Source of the DNA: a virus
Strand: one strand, 5' to 3'
DNA: 20,949 nucleotides
IMG/VR virus record: IMGVR_UViG_3300017706_002536
Coordinates: 1-20,949 of that record
Positions 8,023-17,588 of this stretch are shown here, one piece after another (within the stretch, counting starts at the first letter, position 1; each line of letters begins with the position of its first letter). The translations under genes and the position numbers were made by a program. The notes below the pieces were generated by a model. That model was not told where the DNA came from. It made no database searches and saw only the letters and a program-made list of their open reading frames with translations.

Positions 8023-9966
8023 ATGGGTGTATTTGATGAATCAGATTCTACAATTTTAGCAAAGGCTTTTAGTAAAGCGCTTTCTGATTATGGTGTTGCA
8101 AAAGGTAGTGACATATCTAAAATTGACAACCAAATTAAAATAGAGCCTTCAGATGAACTAAAGACTGAAGACTCAACAATATCATCAGATCTGGACAAGT
8201 TAAACGAAGCTCAAAAACAGCAAGAGATAAGTGGAAACAGTCTGGCATCTAAAATCAATGTTTTAGAAGAATCCCTTAAGTTAGCCGGCCGAGGGGCTGA
8301 TATCTATAACGAGTCTTTAAAGACTATAGCAGGCGAATTTCAGCCTTTTTTATCCCAGATGAATTCTCTTCAAGAAGCTTATGGTGGTATATCAATTAAT
8401 CCGGATGAGATGTTAGGATCTGCGAAGGCAGCATCAGATAGACTACAAAACATGCAAGATTTCTTTTATACACAGTCTGGTAAGCAAATGGGAGAAGCAC
8501 TAGGTTTTCAAGGTAATGCTCTTTCTAAATATTTTAAGGATGAAAAAGAAGCTTTTAATATAGCAGAAAACATTATATCTAGATTAACTGATCAGCATTC
8601 ACAATTTGTTAATAAAATGGATGATCAAACGCTTTATAAACTACCAATGTATACCAAGTCTTTAGGGATAAGTACATCTGAAGTTGCTACGCTTATTGAG
8701 CGTTCAATAAATAGAACAGGTGACGCTTCGACAAAAGTTTTAGATGATATTGCTGTTTATTCACAAGGGTTATCTAAAGCCACTGGCGCACCAATGAAAG
8801 CAATTAGTGCGAATGCTGTTCAAATAATTAGTGATACACAAAGGTGGGGTGATACGACTGCTGAAGAAGCAACAAGAATCTCAGCGACTTTGGCACAGTT
8901 AGGTCAAAATTATGATAGTTTTACCGGAGTTATTGATAAATTTCAAGAGTTTGGATCAGCTGCTGAAACAGCGGGTATGGTATCACAAATAACAGGCGGA
9001 CAAGTACAGCTAGACGCACAAGAAATGATGATGATGGCATCAGAAGATCCGGAGAGATTTTTACCGGAACTTAGAAGAAGGTTTTTAAGTTCAGGATTTG
9101 ATTCAGAAGCTTTAAAGAGAATGTCTGAAATGGAGCAAAGACAATTAGCTAGTACATTTTCCATGAACAGAGAAAATCTAGTATCTCTTTTAGACACTAG
9201 AAGAGAATTTAATGAAGCAGACTTAAAAGCGCAGCAAGAAAAAACGGCAAAATCAGGAGCCACTGCTGAGCAAGCTTTAGTAAGTAACATGGAATTAGCA
9301 GCAAAAGCAAATAATGATCTAACAGATGCTATGGATCATCATAGGACGAAAGCTTTGTTAGCAAATAAACAAGCTTTATTAGAAACTGCAGAAGCTTACT
9401 CAGACTATAATGATATACTAAGAAACGTCGACTTTAAAGACGCAGAAAAAGTATCCACAGGTTACAGTGCCATAATCAATGCACAAAAAGATGGTATTGA
9501 AAAATTAATTAAATTAACGCCTCGTCATATCGGTTCTTTGTTAGAATTAGGAAACATAATATCTAGTGAAGCTAATAATACAGCTAGCAATGTTTTTAAC
9601 AATCAATCACCACAAATTAATCCTACAAACAACACATTGCAAACCGGTATTAATTCAAATACTAACAGTCAAATTGCTGTTATTTCAAATGAAAATCAGA
9701 CACAGTTTCAAAATATATCAGAAAAGGTATCTACTCTATCTAGTCAAAATGAAGCTGCTTTAAATAATTCTGATGATATTGAAAATATGTTTGCAAATAC
9801 AAATAAAAGTATGAATCAATTAACAACTTCTGTCCAAAACTTAGTTAAGGCCAGTAATCAAACAATAATACTTAACATAGACGGTAAACAATTAGGGAAA
9901 CTGTTAATAGATAATAAGTATACTATAGACGGTGCACCAGTCCAAATAGTAACAACCGCTGGGTGA
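8023..9966 (+). CDS. Tail tape measure protein
   Basis: This 647-aa protein is mostly helical, rich in Ala, Gln, Ser and Asn, with few Cys or Trp. It follows the gp26-type assembly genes, as tape measures do. The middle (about residues 150-430) is a long run of amphipathic helices. Residues about 525-600 are an Asn/Gln/Thr-rich low-complexity stretch. The end has the TIILNIDGKQLGKLLID segment, a C-terminal pattern common in phage tape measures. At about 0.15 nm per residue it predicts a tail of 95-100 nm, near T4 (gp29, 590 aa). AGGAG at 8012-8016 sets the start. No peptidoglycan hydrolase motif or obvious membrane span is visible. Confidence 0.8.
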   Translation: MGVFDESDSTILAKAFSKALSDYGVAKGSDISKIDNQIKIEPSDELKTEDSTISSDLDKLNEAQKQQEISGNSLASKINVLEESLKLAGRGADIYNESLKTIAGEFQPFLSQMNSLQEAYGGISINPDEMLGSAKAASDRLQNMQDFFYTQSGKQMGEALGFQGNALSKYFKDEKEAFNIAENIISRLTDQHSQFVNKMDDQTLYKLPMYTKSLGISTSEVATLIERSINRTGDASTKVLDDIAVYSQGLSKATGAPMKAISANAVQIISDTQRWGDTTAEEATRISATLAQLGQNYDSFTGVIDKFQEFGSAAETAGMVSQITGGQVQLDAQEMMMMASEDPERFLPELRRRFLSSGFDSEALKRMSEMEQRQLASTFSMNRENLVSLLDTRREFNEADLKAQQEKTAKSGATAEQALVSNMELAAKANNDLTDAMDHHRTKALLANKQALLETAEAYSDYNDILRNVDFKDAEKVSTGYSAIINAQKDGIEKLIKLTPRHIGSLLELGNIISSEANNTASNVFNNQSPQINPTNNTLQTGINSNTNSQIAVISNENQTQFQNISEKVSTLSSQNEAALNNSDDIENMFANTNKSMNQLTTSVQNLVKASNQTIILNIDGKQLGKLLIDNKYTIDGAPVQIVTTAG

Positions 9967-9970
9967 TATA

Positions 9971-10177
9971 ATGAACATTAATATAGATAAAATTAAAGAA
10001 GAAGTGTATAAGACGAAAAAAAATATAGCTAATAACTTATCCAAAGAAGAAGAAGAAGAGATTAATATATTTATAGATAGTTTGTTTGTAGATTTACAAA
10101 ATAAAATAAAAAAAATTAATATTGCTGAGTTAACAAAAAAAATAAATAGCTATTTTAAAGAGAATAAAGATGTCTGA
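9971..10177 (+). CDS. Small charged helical protein, unknown
   Basis: This 68-aa ORF is rich in Lys, Glu, Ile and Asn (with a run of five Glu at residues 26-30) and is predicted helical throughout. It starts 4 bp after the tape-measure stop and overlaps the next gene by 8 bp, so it sits tightly in the operon. Its base composition is more A-rich than its neighbours. The ribosome site is weak (GGGTG). No family is recognised. Its place between tape measure and baseplate genes suggests an assembly or baseplate role, which is inference. Confidence 0.55.
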   Translation: MNINIDKIKEEVYKTKKNIANNLSKEEEEEINIFIDSLFVDLQNKIKKINIAELTKKINSYFKENKDV

Positions 10178-13100
10178 TACTAGAGAAACATTAAAGCAAT
10201 TCCTTAACGCAAATACTAGCACACAAGGTAAAAACTCTATATCACTTTCTCACAACAAGTCTCCGGGTGACAATATAAAGCTAGATAATAAAGAAGATAT
10301 TAAAATAGATCCTGTCACAGGACAAAAGCTTTTAGACTTAGATACTCCAGGCAAAGGAATGCTAGGAGACTATTTAAACTTTTTAACAAAAGAATCCGAT
10401 CATATTTTTCCAATTAAAGAAGGAAATGAGTATTCCCCCAAATCAAACAGAGGCGATTATTTAGCAACGTCTTCTGATCACGGTGCAGAAAAAATATTTT
10501 TAATTCCTGGTACAGAAAATTCTAATAATTTTACACGATATTCTAATAGCCAGTTTCAAGAATTACACGATATAATAGATAAAATTGGTTTTGAAAATAA
10601 TGCAAATAAAGGTCATAAAGTATTAAGTAACATTGAAGGTACAGGTTTAAACTCTTATGGTGAAGTTTCTAATGAACTAGGCGTTTCTTACAAAACTGGT
10701 GATCAAAACCCGGTTACCCAAGCAGTCCAAAATGATGTCTTAGTTAATTCTAGATTTGGCAACATTCCTAATAAAGATGTATTTAAAGGTAAAAACGAAA
10801 CATTAGAAATATTTGAAAACAAAGATAATATAAAAATAAACAATACTTTTGGAAAATATTCAGATGTTAATGTCGATTCATTAATCAAACTAGAAAAACT
10901 TAAACATTTAGGAGCATCGTTACTGATGAAAACGTCAGGTTTTGGAACAGGTATTAACCCAGGACAGTCTTCTAATCCTGAAGATATTGAAAGTGCTTTT
11001 AGTAATAACGGAGAAAACACCGCCGGTGCCGGGAGCAGTTTACTAACCGGAACGGAAATAAAAATAGAAAATAGTTTGTTCAGATCAAAAAATGCTTTTG
11101 GTGGTCCAACTTCTGAAGGCACTGATGAAAGCATAAGATCGGGAAGAGGTGAATTCTTTGAAGATGATAGACTAAGTTACGGATCCACGTATAATCCAGC
11201 TTTGCATTTTAATGGCAAAAATCATAAAATACATAAATTACAAGCTGCGCTAGCTATAACATTAGTTAAAGAACTTGGAAAAGAATTATATAATAGTATT
11301 ATAAGAGAATATGTAACATCAGAAGCAGCAGCGTCAATTTCTCATGAAATTCAATCGTCTGTTACAAATCAAATGCAAATCCTTATGGGTTTTTCATCTC
11401 AGACCCAGGCCTTTGAAGACAATATAACTAAAATGGCAGAAGGATTGACTAATTTAAGATTACAAAATTTGACTAGTCAATTATTTACTCCTACAAGATA
11501 CGACTATTCATCGTGCATTAATAGAGGACTTAAAGTTCTTTTTGATGATGATATAGGTCTGGAAAAAACAATAGGAAGTTTAGGTAGTCTGACTCCTAAT
11601 TCTATACCAGAAATTAAAAAAATTAGAAATTCAATAGGTATCGGCTCTTCGCCAGGATACTGGTTATCAATAGCAAAAAGTGTATTAAAGTCTTCTAAAG
11701 ATATGTTAAGTAGCCTAGATTTATTAACCCAGTCTGAAGAAGGCGTGGACAGAATTCAAAATTTTATTGAATACTTAAATACTAACAGCGTTGTCAGATT
11801 TTTAAATGTGTTAGCAACTGTGGGTGACGCAAGTTTTCAAGCATTTTCCGGTGAATCTTTAGAAAATATTAACTATATAAATAGACCTAGAAATGTAGAT
11901 AGCATGCCGGATGGTCCAGGAACCAGAGTAGGAAAAAGCAAGAAAAAAGATGGATATACAGATAAACAATTAGCATGGTCACAAAATGATGTGCCCTCTG
12001 TATATCTCTTACCTTTGAATCCTCTTAGGGCATCTGGCAGGCTAGATAAGATAATTTCCGGTCCAAATCCATTCACAGCAATGTTAGGATCTAGACTAGC
12101 TGATCAAACATATTTTTCTAAAAATATGGATGGCTCGAATAATAGAATCCCTAAAGAAGTTGTAAAAAGATTAGAAAATATTTTAGATTCTGAGTATGTT
12201 CCTTTTTATTTTCATGATTTAAGAACAAATGAAATTATTTCTTTCCATGCTTTTTTAAATTCACTAACTGACACTATCAACCCGAATTTTAATGCACATT
12301 CCGGATATGGTAGACTTGATCCTGTTAGGCTTTACGAAGGAACAACTAGATCAATATCTGTAGGTTTTACTGTTGTTGCAACTTCGAAAGAAGACTTTGA
12401 TGCAATGTGGTATAAGATTAATAAATTTGTAACATTACTATATCCTCAGTGGACTAAAGGAACACTAGTTGGCTATGATTTAGAAGGAGACGTAACATCA
12501 AAATTTATTCAACCTAACTCTCAAGTATTAGGTGCTTCACCGATTGTAAGAATGAGAGTAGGTGATATAATTAAATCAAATTATTCTAAATTTAATTTAT
12601 CAAGAATGTTTGGTATCGGAGATAGTGATGTTAATCCTATTATAGCTAGTGATGCTGAAAGTGAAAAAGCTAGATCAGTTGCCAATTATATTAATAACAC
12701 AGGTAATGATATGCTAAATAAAATTAAAGATGTAAGTATATCATTAATATCACTAATTTACGGCTCGCTAGTCCAAGCATTTAACTTTGGTGGCGTAAAA
12801 GACTTTGCAGGAAAAAGCAATGGGCACAACAAATTAGTTAAGGCCGGAGCAGAAATATTAACAAATTTATTAGTTAACGGTCATGTTAATCCATTGATTT
12901 TAAATACAACGATAAAAAAACAAAAAAAGAATAATCCTGGAATTGAAGATGAAGAAAACCAGTTCGGACCAAATGAAGGTTTGACAATGTATCTTCGCAG
13001 TAATTATAATGAAGGTTATGAAATAATTAACGGAAACCTTCGTGGAAAAAGATTTTTAATTCAAAAACCTATAAAAGTCAAACTTAATAAAAAATCTGCA

Positions 13101-13736
13101 ATGACAAACTACGAAGTTGAAATTATTGATTTTTCTTTACCTACAGAAATGTTAAATGTTAAGCTACGCGTAAACGCAGTCGACGTTTTTCAAACTCCTA
13201 ACGAGACCTTGATAAATACATTAGAGTTTGGAGCACTCCTCGCCGGCACCGGTGGTTTTGTAGCACCAGGGGCCGATGCACTTTTAAATTCTTTCGCTAA
13301 AGGATTCGCAAACCAAAATAACATGGCACCGCTTGGAGATTTAGTAAGGCATCTATACACTTCAAATGAAAGCAATTTTATGGATTCCTTTAACAACCCT
13401 TTTGTAAAAGCATATGAATCGACAGCCGGCCGAGGCTTGGCCGGAACAATCGGCGCAGTTACTTTTGACTGGTTAGATGATAGTTTTCCTTGGGATATAG
13501 ATCACAATTCACGCGCGCCAATTGGTTGTAATATATCTTTTAGTTTTGATGTTATACATGATATTGCTCCGGGACTAGATCATAGCGGATATAATAGAGC
13601 ACCTCTTTATAACGTTGGCGATGTCATGAGAGGAGTCTCTGGGGACTCATACGAAAGCTTTTTTAAAGAAGACGAGTTTGAGTTTAGAAAGTCAGCCGGC
13701 AAAAGCAGCAGAGTACCTGGAAAGGATACAAATTAA
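10170..13736 (+). CDS. Large baseplate/tail structural protein, tube-initiator-like
   Basis: This 1188-aa protein has no close T4 counterpart in size. Residues 1-350 are Asn/Ser/Lys-rich and look poorly ordered. Near residues 370-450 is a helical segment. The conserved core (about 610-810) includes VPSVYLLPLNPLRASG, then SEYVPFYFHDLRTNEIISFH, YEGTTRSISVGFTVVATS and DAMWYKINKFVTLLYPQW. The last part (about 980-1170) has another beta domain with APIGCNISFSFDVIHDIAPG. The two beta-domain signatures resemble tube-like folds of tail-tube initiators (gp48/gp54, Afp7-type), and the gene precedes gp53 and the hub. I am confident it is a virion baseplate component; the precise equivalence is inferred. 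Its start overlaps the 68-aa gene by 8 bp. Confidence 0.6.
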   Translation: MSDTRETLKQFLNANTSTQGKNSISLSHNKSPGDNIKLDNKEDIKIDPVTGQKLLDLDTPGKGMLGDYLNFLTKESDHIFPIKEGNEYSPKSNRGDYLATSSDHGAEKIFLIPGTENSNNFTRYSNSQFQELHDIIDKIGFENNANKGHKVLSNIEGTGLNSYGEVSNELGVSYKTGDQNPVTQAVQNDVLVNSRFGNIPNKDVFKGKNETLEIFENKDNIKINNTFGKYSDVNVDSLIKLEKLKHLGASLLMKTSGFGTGINPGQSSNPEDIESAFSNNGENTAGAGSSLLTGTEIKIENSLFRSKNAFGGPTSEGTDESIRSGRGEFFEDDRLSYGSTYNPALHFNGKNHKIHKLQAALAITLVKELGKELYNSIIREYVTSEAAASISHEIQSSVTNQMQILMGFSSQTQAFEDNITKMAEGLTNLRLQNLTSQLFTPTRYDYSSCINRGLKVLFDDDIGLEKTIGSLGSLTPNSIPEIKKIRNSIGIGSSPGYWLSIAKSVLKSSKDMLSSLDLLTQSEEGVDRIQNFIEYLNTNSVVRFLNVLATVGDASFQAFSGESLENINYINRPRNVDSMPDGPGTRVGKSKKKDGYTDKQLAWSQNDVPSVYLLPLNPLRASGRLDKIISGPNPFTAMLGSRLADQTYFSKNMDGSNNRIPKEVVKRLENILDSEYVPFYFHDLRTNEIISFHAFLNSLTDTINPNFNAHSGYGRLDPVRLYEGTTRSISVGFTVVATSKEDFDAMWYKINKFVTLLYPQWTKGTLVGYDLEGDVTSKFIQPNSQVLGASPIVRMRVGDIIKSNYSKFNLSRMFGIGDSDVNPIIASDAESEKARSVANYINNTGNDMLNKIKDVSISLISLIYGSLVQAFNFGGVKDFAGKSNGHNKLVKAGAEILTNLLVNGHVNPLILNTTIKKQKKNNPGIEDEENQFGPNEGLTMYLRSNYNEGYEIINGNLRGKRFLIQKPIKVKLNKKSAMTNYEVEIIDFSLPTEMLNVKLRVNAVDVFQTPNETLINTLEFGALLAGTGGFVAPGADALLNSFAKGFANQNNMAPLGDLVRHLYTSNESNFMDSFNNPFVKAYESTAGRGLAGTIGAVTFDWLDDSFPWDIDHNSRAPIGCNISFSFDVIHDIAPGLDHSGYNRAPLYNVGDVMRGVSGDSYESFFKEDEFEFRKSAGKSSRVPGKDTN

Positions 13737-13776
13737 TAAAATTATAGTTAAATAATCAAGGACAAGGAGCAATTAT

Positions 13777-14082
13777 ATGTCTTTTTCTAGATATTCATTC
13801 ACCCCTAATATAAAAAACGATTTAGGCAAATCATTTAAAAGTACTAGCAAAACAAATGTTCGAATAAGAAATGCTATATTTAAAGGTCTAATCGACTTTA
13901 ACGTTCATACAATTCAAGAAGGCGAAAGATTAGACAGTCTATCTTATCTTTATTATGGAAGCTCAGAGTATTGGTGGATTATAGCAGCAGCAAGCGGCAT
14001 TGGTTGGTCTTTGCAAGTTCCACCTGGAACTATTTTGCAAATACCGGGTTCAGTCAACGAAGTTATAAGGTACGTAAGATAA
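13777..14082 (+). CDS. 53: LysM-like baseplate wedge protein (gp53-like)
   Basis: This 101-aa protein carries a LysM-like domain at residues 43-93: HTIQEGERLDSLSYLYYGSS, then EYWWIIAAASG and VPPGTILQIP. The dG-YG-WWiia-PG-l-iP pattern is shared by T4 gp53 and the P2 gpX family, which bind the baseplate near the wedge/hub interface. T4 gp53 is about 196 aa, so this is a short version. AAGGAG at 13764-13769 sets the start. The stop overlaps the next start (TAATG at 14080-14084), implying translational coupling with the hub gene. Confidence 0.78.
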   Translation: MSFSRYSFTPNIKNDLGKSFKSTSKTNVRIRNAIFKGLIDFNVHTIQEGERLDSLSYLYYGSSEYWWIIAAASGIGWSLQVPPGTILQIPGSVNEVIRYVR

Positions 14083-17000
14083 TGCCAGCAAATAAATCTA
14101 AGCGAAGCCCACAAGAAATGATGAGTACGATGATAGAAGCTGTTGATGAATTTGACGGGTTTATTATGGGTATAGGCGGGTCAAATAACTATTTTACTTT
14201 TAACGCTTCGGACGAAGAAAAAGAAAAATTTAGAATTAACAACTTGGACATATATAACAGAGAACCTCAAGAAGAAAAAGTTAAAGATTTAAACAAGTTA
14301 AGAGAACATACTGCAATAAGAAGATCTTTTTTCGCTTCGCTGTTAGATACAACTGTCGGCGCTTACTATACGCACGATATATTGCAAGGAAGTCATGTTT
14401 TATCTTCAAAAGGTTTAGAAAACTATGATTTAGACAGTCAGAAAATCGAAGATTATTTAAAAATACTTGCTGATACTAACGTTTCTGTCGCAGAAAAATC
14501 AGTACCTGCAACAGTCGTATTGAAAGAATCAAGCAATAAAGTTCCAGACCCTACAAAAGAAAAAAATAAATATGGATCAATGTCAAAAATGATTCAGGAA
14601 GGCACTAGCACATATAAAATAAAAGATGCTGTTTACGTCGGTTCAGAAGGTATAGTAGAAAATATGTCAGCTGAAGAAGAGATTCAAACATTGCAAGCTA
14701 TAGCTGAAACGCAAGGAGGCTCAAAAGAAGCTTACTTGTCAGACTTAGACTTAGAAACAAGAAACTTTTTTTTAGAAGAATTTGCATTTATTCCCGATAA
14801 CGAATCAGAATATGTTAACGAATCCGGAATGATATCAGAACCTAGTTTGTATGATAGGAAAATGTCGGCTTATATTATAAAAGATAACGAATTTATACAT
14901 GGTAATAAAAGAAAAGAATTCTTATCTTTATTTTTTAATGGAATTTCACCAATAGAATTAAGCAGATGTACACCTTATATTGAAATTTCATTTTACCACC
15001 AAAATTTCAATACAAATAAAGACAGTTATTTAGATCCGGCCGGATATATGAATTTTTATGCAGATATTGATCCGGCAACAGGCAAGATTGTTCCTTCAGG
15101 CTTTACAACTAAGACTTTACCAGTAGATGAAGAATATAAGAAGACAAATAACACTAAAACAGATATATCATACATGGATATGTTTACTTCACCTCAAACA
15201 ATGGTAAACGCAAATATTAATTCTGAACCGGGTGGGATTAATCCTAAAAAAATAAAGTCAAATCCATTTAACACAGCACTCGAACCTTTCGCACCCCAAG
15301 CTTCTTTAAGCAACCTGACTTTGACAACCACATCCGGCGGATACGGCTTTACTAGTGAAAAAAAGGGCAGTATGTCAATAATAATTCATGACAGAAGTAG
15401 GTTAAAGCAGTTTGCATCAATTATTGCTGTAAATCAGCTTGCAAAAACAAGAGCAAAAATAACTTTTGGGTGGAGCCATCCAGACGGAGACATTCAATCA
15501 GGAAACATAATTGGAAGATTTCTAGACTCAATGAAAAATTCACAACATTATACACTCACGTCTTCAAATATGAGATTTCAAGGAAACGCAGTAGAAGTAG
15601 ATATATCAATGTTTTCAATGGGTGACTATCATGTTCAAGATATGCCTGCTGCTGCAGGTTTAAACGTTCCTTTGCGTGTTATAGGACCAGCAATTAACAC
15701 AATAATCGAGTCTTTAGTTGAAAAAGCAAAATTAGCTTCCGGGATAATTGATTCCGAAAAGACAGGAAGAATACACCCGCAATTAGAACTTTTAATGTCT
15801 TCAGCCAATTCAACTGAAGCAATGGTCTCAGCGAAACAGTTTGGCGAATTAAACAGATTAATCAAATCAGATAATCAAGATACAAAGATTATTACTAAAA
15901 TTGCTAAAATTTTAGGAATTAGTGATTTAAGCGGTAATGATATTAAAATTGAAGACTTGATTGTAGCAATAGATTCTGAGTCTGTAGAAGAAAAAACCTC
16001 TACACCTGGAAATTCAGAAATAGCTAAAATTGTAAGTGATAATATTAAAAAGCAAACCGGTTTAATATTAAGAAGAAAATACGAACAATTGTTTTATTAT
16101 GATAAGTCTAATCAAACAATGTGGCAGCCTGATTACTTTACAGGAGAATGTTGTGTTAATAAAACCACACCGGCTGCAATTGCTGATGCTGATTTAAAAT
16201 TTTTTAAAAATAAAGAAACGGTTTCTTTGGGTAAATGTATCGCAAATTTTGTTGCTGCGCCTATGATATCTACAGGAGAGTATTCTGAAGTTCAAATATT
16301 TTTCTATCCTATTAATCAAGCTGCTGGTTATGCAAGAAGGTTTACAACTGCTTCTTTCCCAATTCAAAGATCAGAATTAGGAAAAATATTTGACGTTGAA
16401 AAAGACGAAAGAGACAATAAAAACCCAGAAGAAAAAGATGAATCGATTCAACTAGGGACAATAACATCAATTGGAATGTTTAATAAAATAGCGTCATTAT
16501 TACAAAGTTTTGATATATCAGCTTATGGATTGACAGAAATTTCATCTTCGTCGCAAAAAAGCACAGTAAGCGATATTCTTAAAAATAAAAATCACCCTAA
16601 GAAATCAGCAATTTTAGCAACTTATTATGCTAATTATAAAAACATAAAAGACCCTAAAAAAGTTAAAGCAGAATTTAACAAAGAAAAAAAAGAAAAAAAA
16701 GAAGAAATTTATAAAGCAGCAGTTTCTAATTACGTAAAAACATTAACAGAACAAAAAAAAGAATCGATACTATCAAAAATTTATTCTAATGATATTGATG
16801 TTGCGCCACAAGATAAAAACACTTTTAGATTTCCTGCCTTAAATATGACTTTCGAAGTTTTAACACCAATAAAGCCTCCAGCTTCTACTGATAACAATGG
16901 TTTTTGGAAATTTTTCTATGCAAAAGATGGTTATTATAAAAATGAAGAAACATCTAGCTACGGTGAAGGAAGAATATTAAGAATTCATGTAACAGATGAT

Positions 17001-17561
17001 GCAAATGTTGGCAGCAGCACAGTAGATTTAGCTTCACAAATTTTATTTAATGGTGCTAAAGACCCAGACAAAAATTCAGCTATAGCTAGTGTTATTGCAG
17101 AAGGTGTAAATAACTTATCTGACCAAGAATTAAAAGAATATATTAAGCGTCATTATGCAACAATAATATACGGATCCGGCAACTCTACAGTTAAAGGTGT
17201 TAATGTTTCTTCTACAACATCAGATAGAGTGGCTCAAGGAAAAATGATGACTTTTGAAAAAAATAGAAGATCAAAAAACATCAGTAAAAATATTAATATT
17301 ATGTCGGATGCAATTAGAATCGTTCCTGCTTCTGTAGATATACAAATGTTAGGATGTCCATTTCTAGAAAGAGGAAACCATATATTTTTAGATATGGGGA
17401 CAAATACAGATTTAGACAATTGTTATACAGTTAATTCAGTTACGCATACTATTAGTAAAAGTGAGTTTTCAACTAGTCTAGGATTAGTAATTTCAAATCA
17501 AGGTACTTTAATTAACACACGAGGAAACTTACTACAAAAAATTAAAAAAGCTGTAAAATAA
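14082..17561 (+). CDS. Giant baseplate hub protein (gp27/gpD-like)
   Basis: This 1159-aa protein begins at ATG 14082, sharing one base with the gp53-like stop; a longer reading from 13971 would run inside the LysM gene and is rejected. Two blocks identify the hub fold. Near residues 405-530 are SLSNLTLTTTSGGYGFTSEK, IIIHDRSRL and ITFGWSHPDGD. At the C-terminus is MLGCPFLERGNHIFLDMG, then TNTDLDNCYTVNSVTHTISK and a beta strand. These match hub domains of the gp27/VgrG/late-control-D type, which join the tube to the spike. T4 gp27 is 391 aa, so about 770 residues are extra, including helical segments and a Lys/Glu-rich linker (near 16660-16760) encoded by two A8 runs. No lysozyme or spike motif is seen. 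Confidence 0.7.
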   Translation: MPANKSKRSPQEMMSTMIEAVDEFDGFIMGIGGSNNYFTFNASDEEKEKFRINNLDIYNREPQEEKVKDLNKLREHTAIRRSFFASLLDTTVGAYYTHDILQGSHVLSSKGLENYDLDSQKIEDYLKILADTNVSVAEKSVPATVVLKESSNKVPDPTKEKNKYGSMSKMIQEGTSTYKIKDAVYVGSEGIVENMSAEEEIQTLQAIAETQGGSKEAYLSDLDLETRNFFLEEFAFIPDNESEYVNESGMISEPSLYDRKMSAYIIKDNEFIHGNKRKEFLSLFFNGISPIELSRCTPYIEISFYHQNFNTNKDSYLDPAGYMNFYADIDPATGKIVPSGFTTKTLPVDEEYKKTNNTKTDISYMDMFTSPQTMVNANINSEPGGINPKKIKSNPFNTALEPFAPQASLSNLTLTTTSGGYGFTSEKKGSMSIIIHDRSRLKQFASIIAVNQLAKTRAKITFGWSHPDGDIQSGNIIGRFLDSMKNSQHYTLTSSNMRFQGNAVEVDISMFSMGDYHVQDMPAAAGLNVPLRVIGPAINTIIESLVEKAKLASGIIDSEKTGRIHPQLELLMSSANSTEAMVSAKQFGELNRLIKSDNQDTKIITKIAKILGISDLSGNDIKIEDLIVAIDSESVEEKTSTPGNSEIAKIVSDNIKKQTGLILRRKYEQLFYYDKSNQTMWQPDYFTGECCVNKTTPAAIADADLKFFKNKETVSLGKCIANFVAAPMISTGEYSEVQIFFYPINQAAGYARRFTTASFPIQRSELGKIFDVEKDERDNKNPEEKDESIQLGTITSIGMFNKIASLLQSFDISAYGLTEISSSSQKSTVSDILKNKNHPKKSAILATYYANYKNIKDPKKVKAEFNKEKKEKKEEIYKAAVSNYVKTLTEQKKESILSKIYSNDIDVAPQDKNTFRFPALNMTFEVLTPIKPPASTDNNGFWKFFYAKDGYYKNEETSSYGEGRILRIHVTDDANVGSSTVDLASQILFNGAKDPDKNSAIASVIAEGVNNLSDQELKEYIKRHYATIIYGSGNSTVKGVNVSSTTSDRVAQGKMMTFEKNRRSKNISKNINIMSDAIRIVPASVDIQMLGCPFLERGNHIFLDMGTNTDLDNCYTVNSVTHTISKSEFSTSLGLVISNQGTLINTRGNLLQKIKKAVK

Positions 17562-17588
17562 TATTATTAAGTTTATACTTTATATACT

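Noticed and set aside
8943-9290. 115-aa minus-strand ORF opposite the tape measure gene
   Set aside because: Cys/Ser-rich composition typical of the antisense of a helical Ala/Glu-rich gene; no ribosome site.
10703-11134. 143-aa minus-strand ORF inside the large baseplate gene
   Set aside because: Ser/Pro/Leu-rich shadow translation with no motif or start signal; all other genes are on the + strand.
8283-13435. Shared 12-mer AGCCGGCCGAGG at 8283-8294 and 13424-13435
   Set aside because: Both encode Ala-Gly-Arg-Gly in the same frame and carry the generally enriched CCGG; no flanking similarity, so not a mobile or recombination repeat.
13971-14081. Longer N-terminus for the hub gene beginning inside the gp53-like gene
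   Set aside because: The extra residues read the LysM gene out of frame; the TAATG overlap at 14080-14084 gives a natural coupled start.
17551-17588. Possible promoter just before the polymerase (two TATACT boxes)
   Set aside because: No -35 better than three of six at a good spacing; an AT-rich gap makes chance -10 boxes likely.
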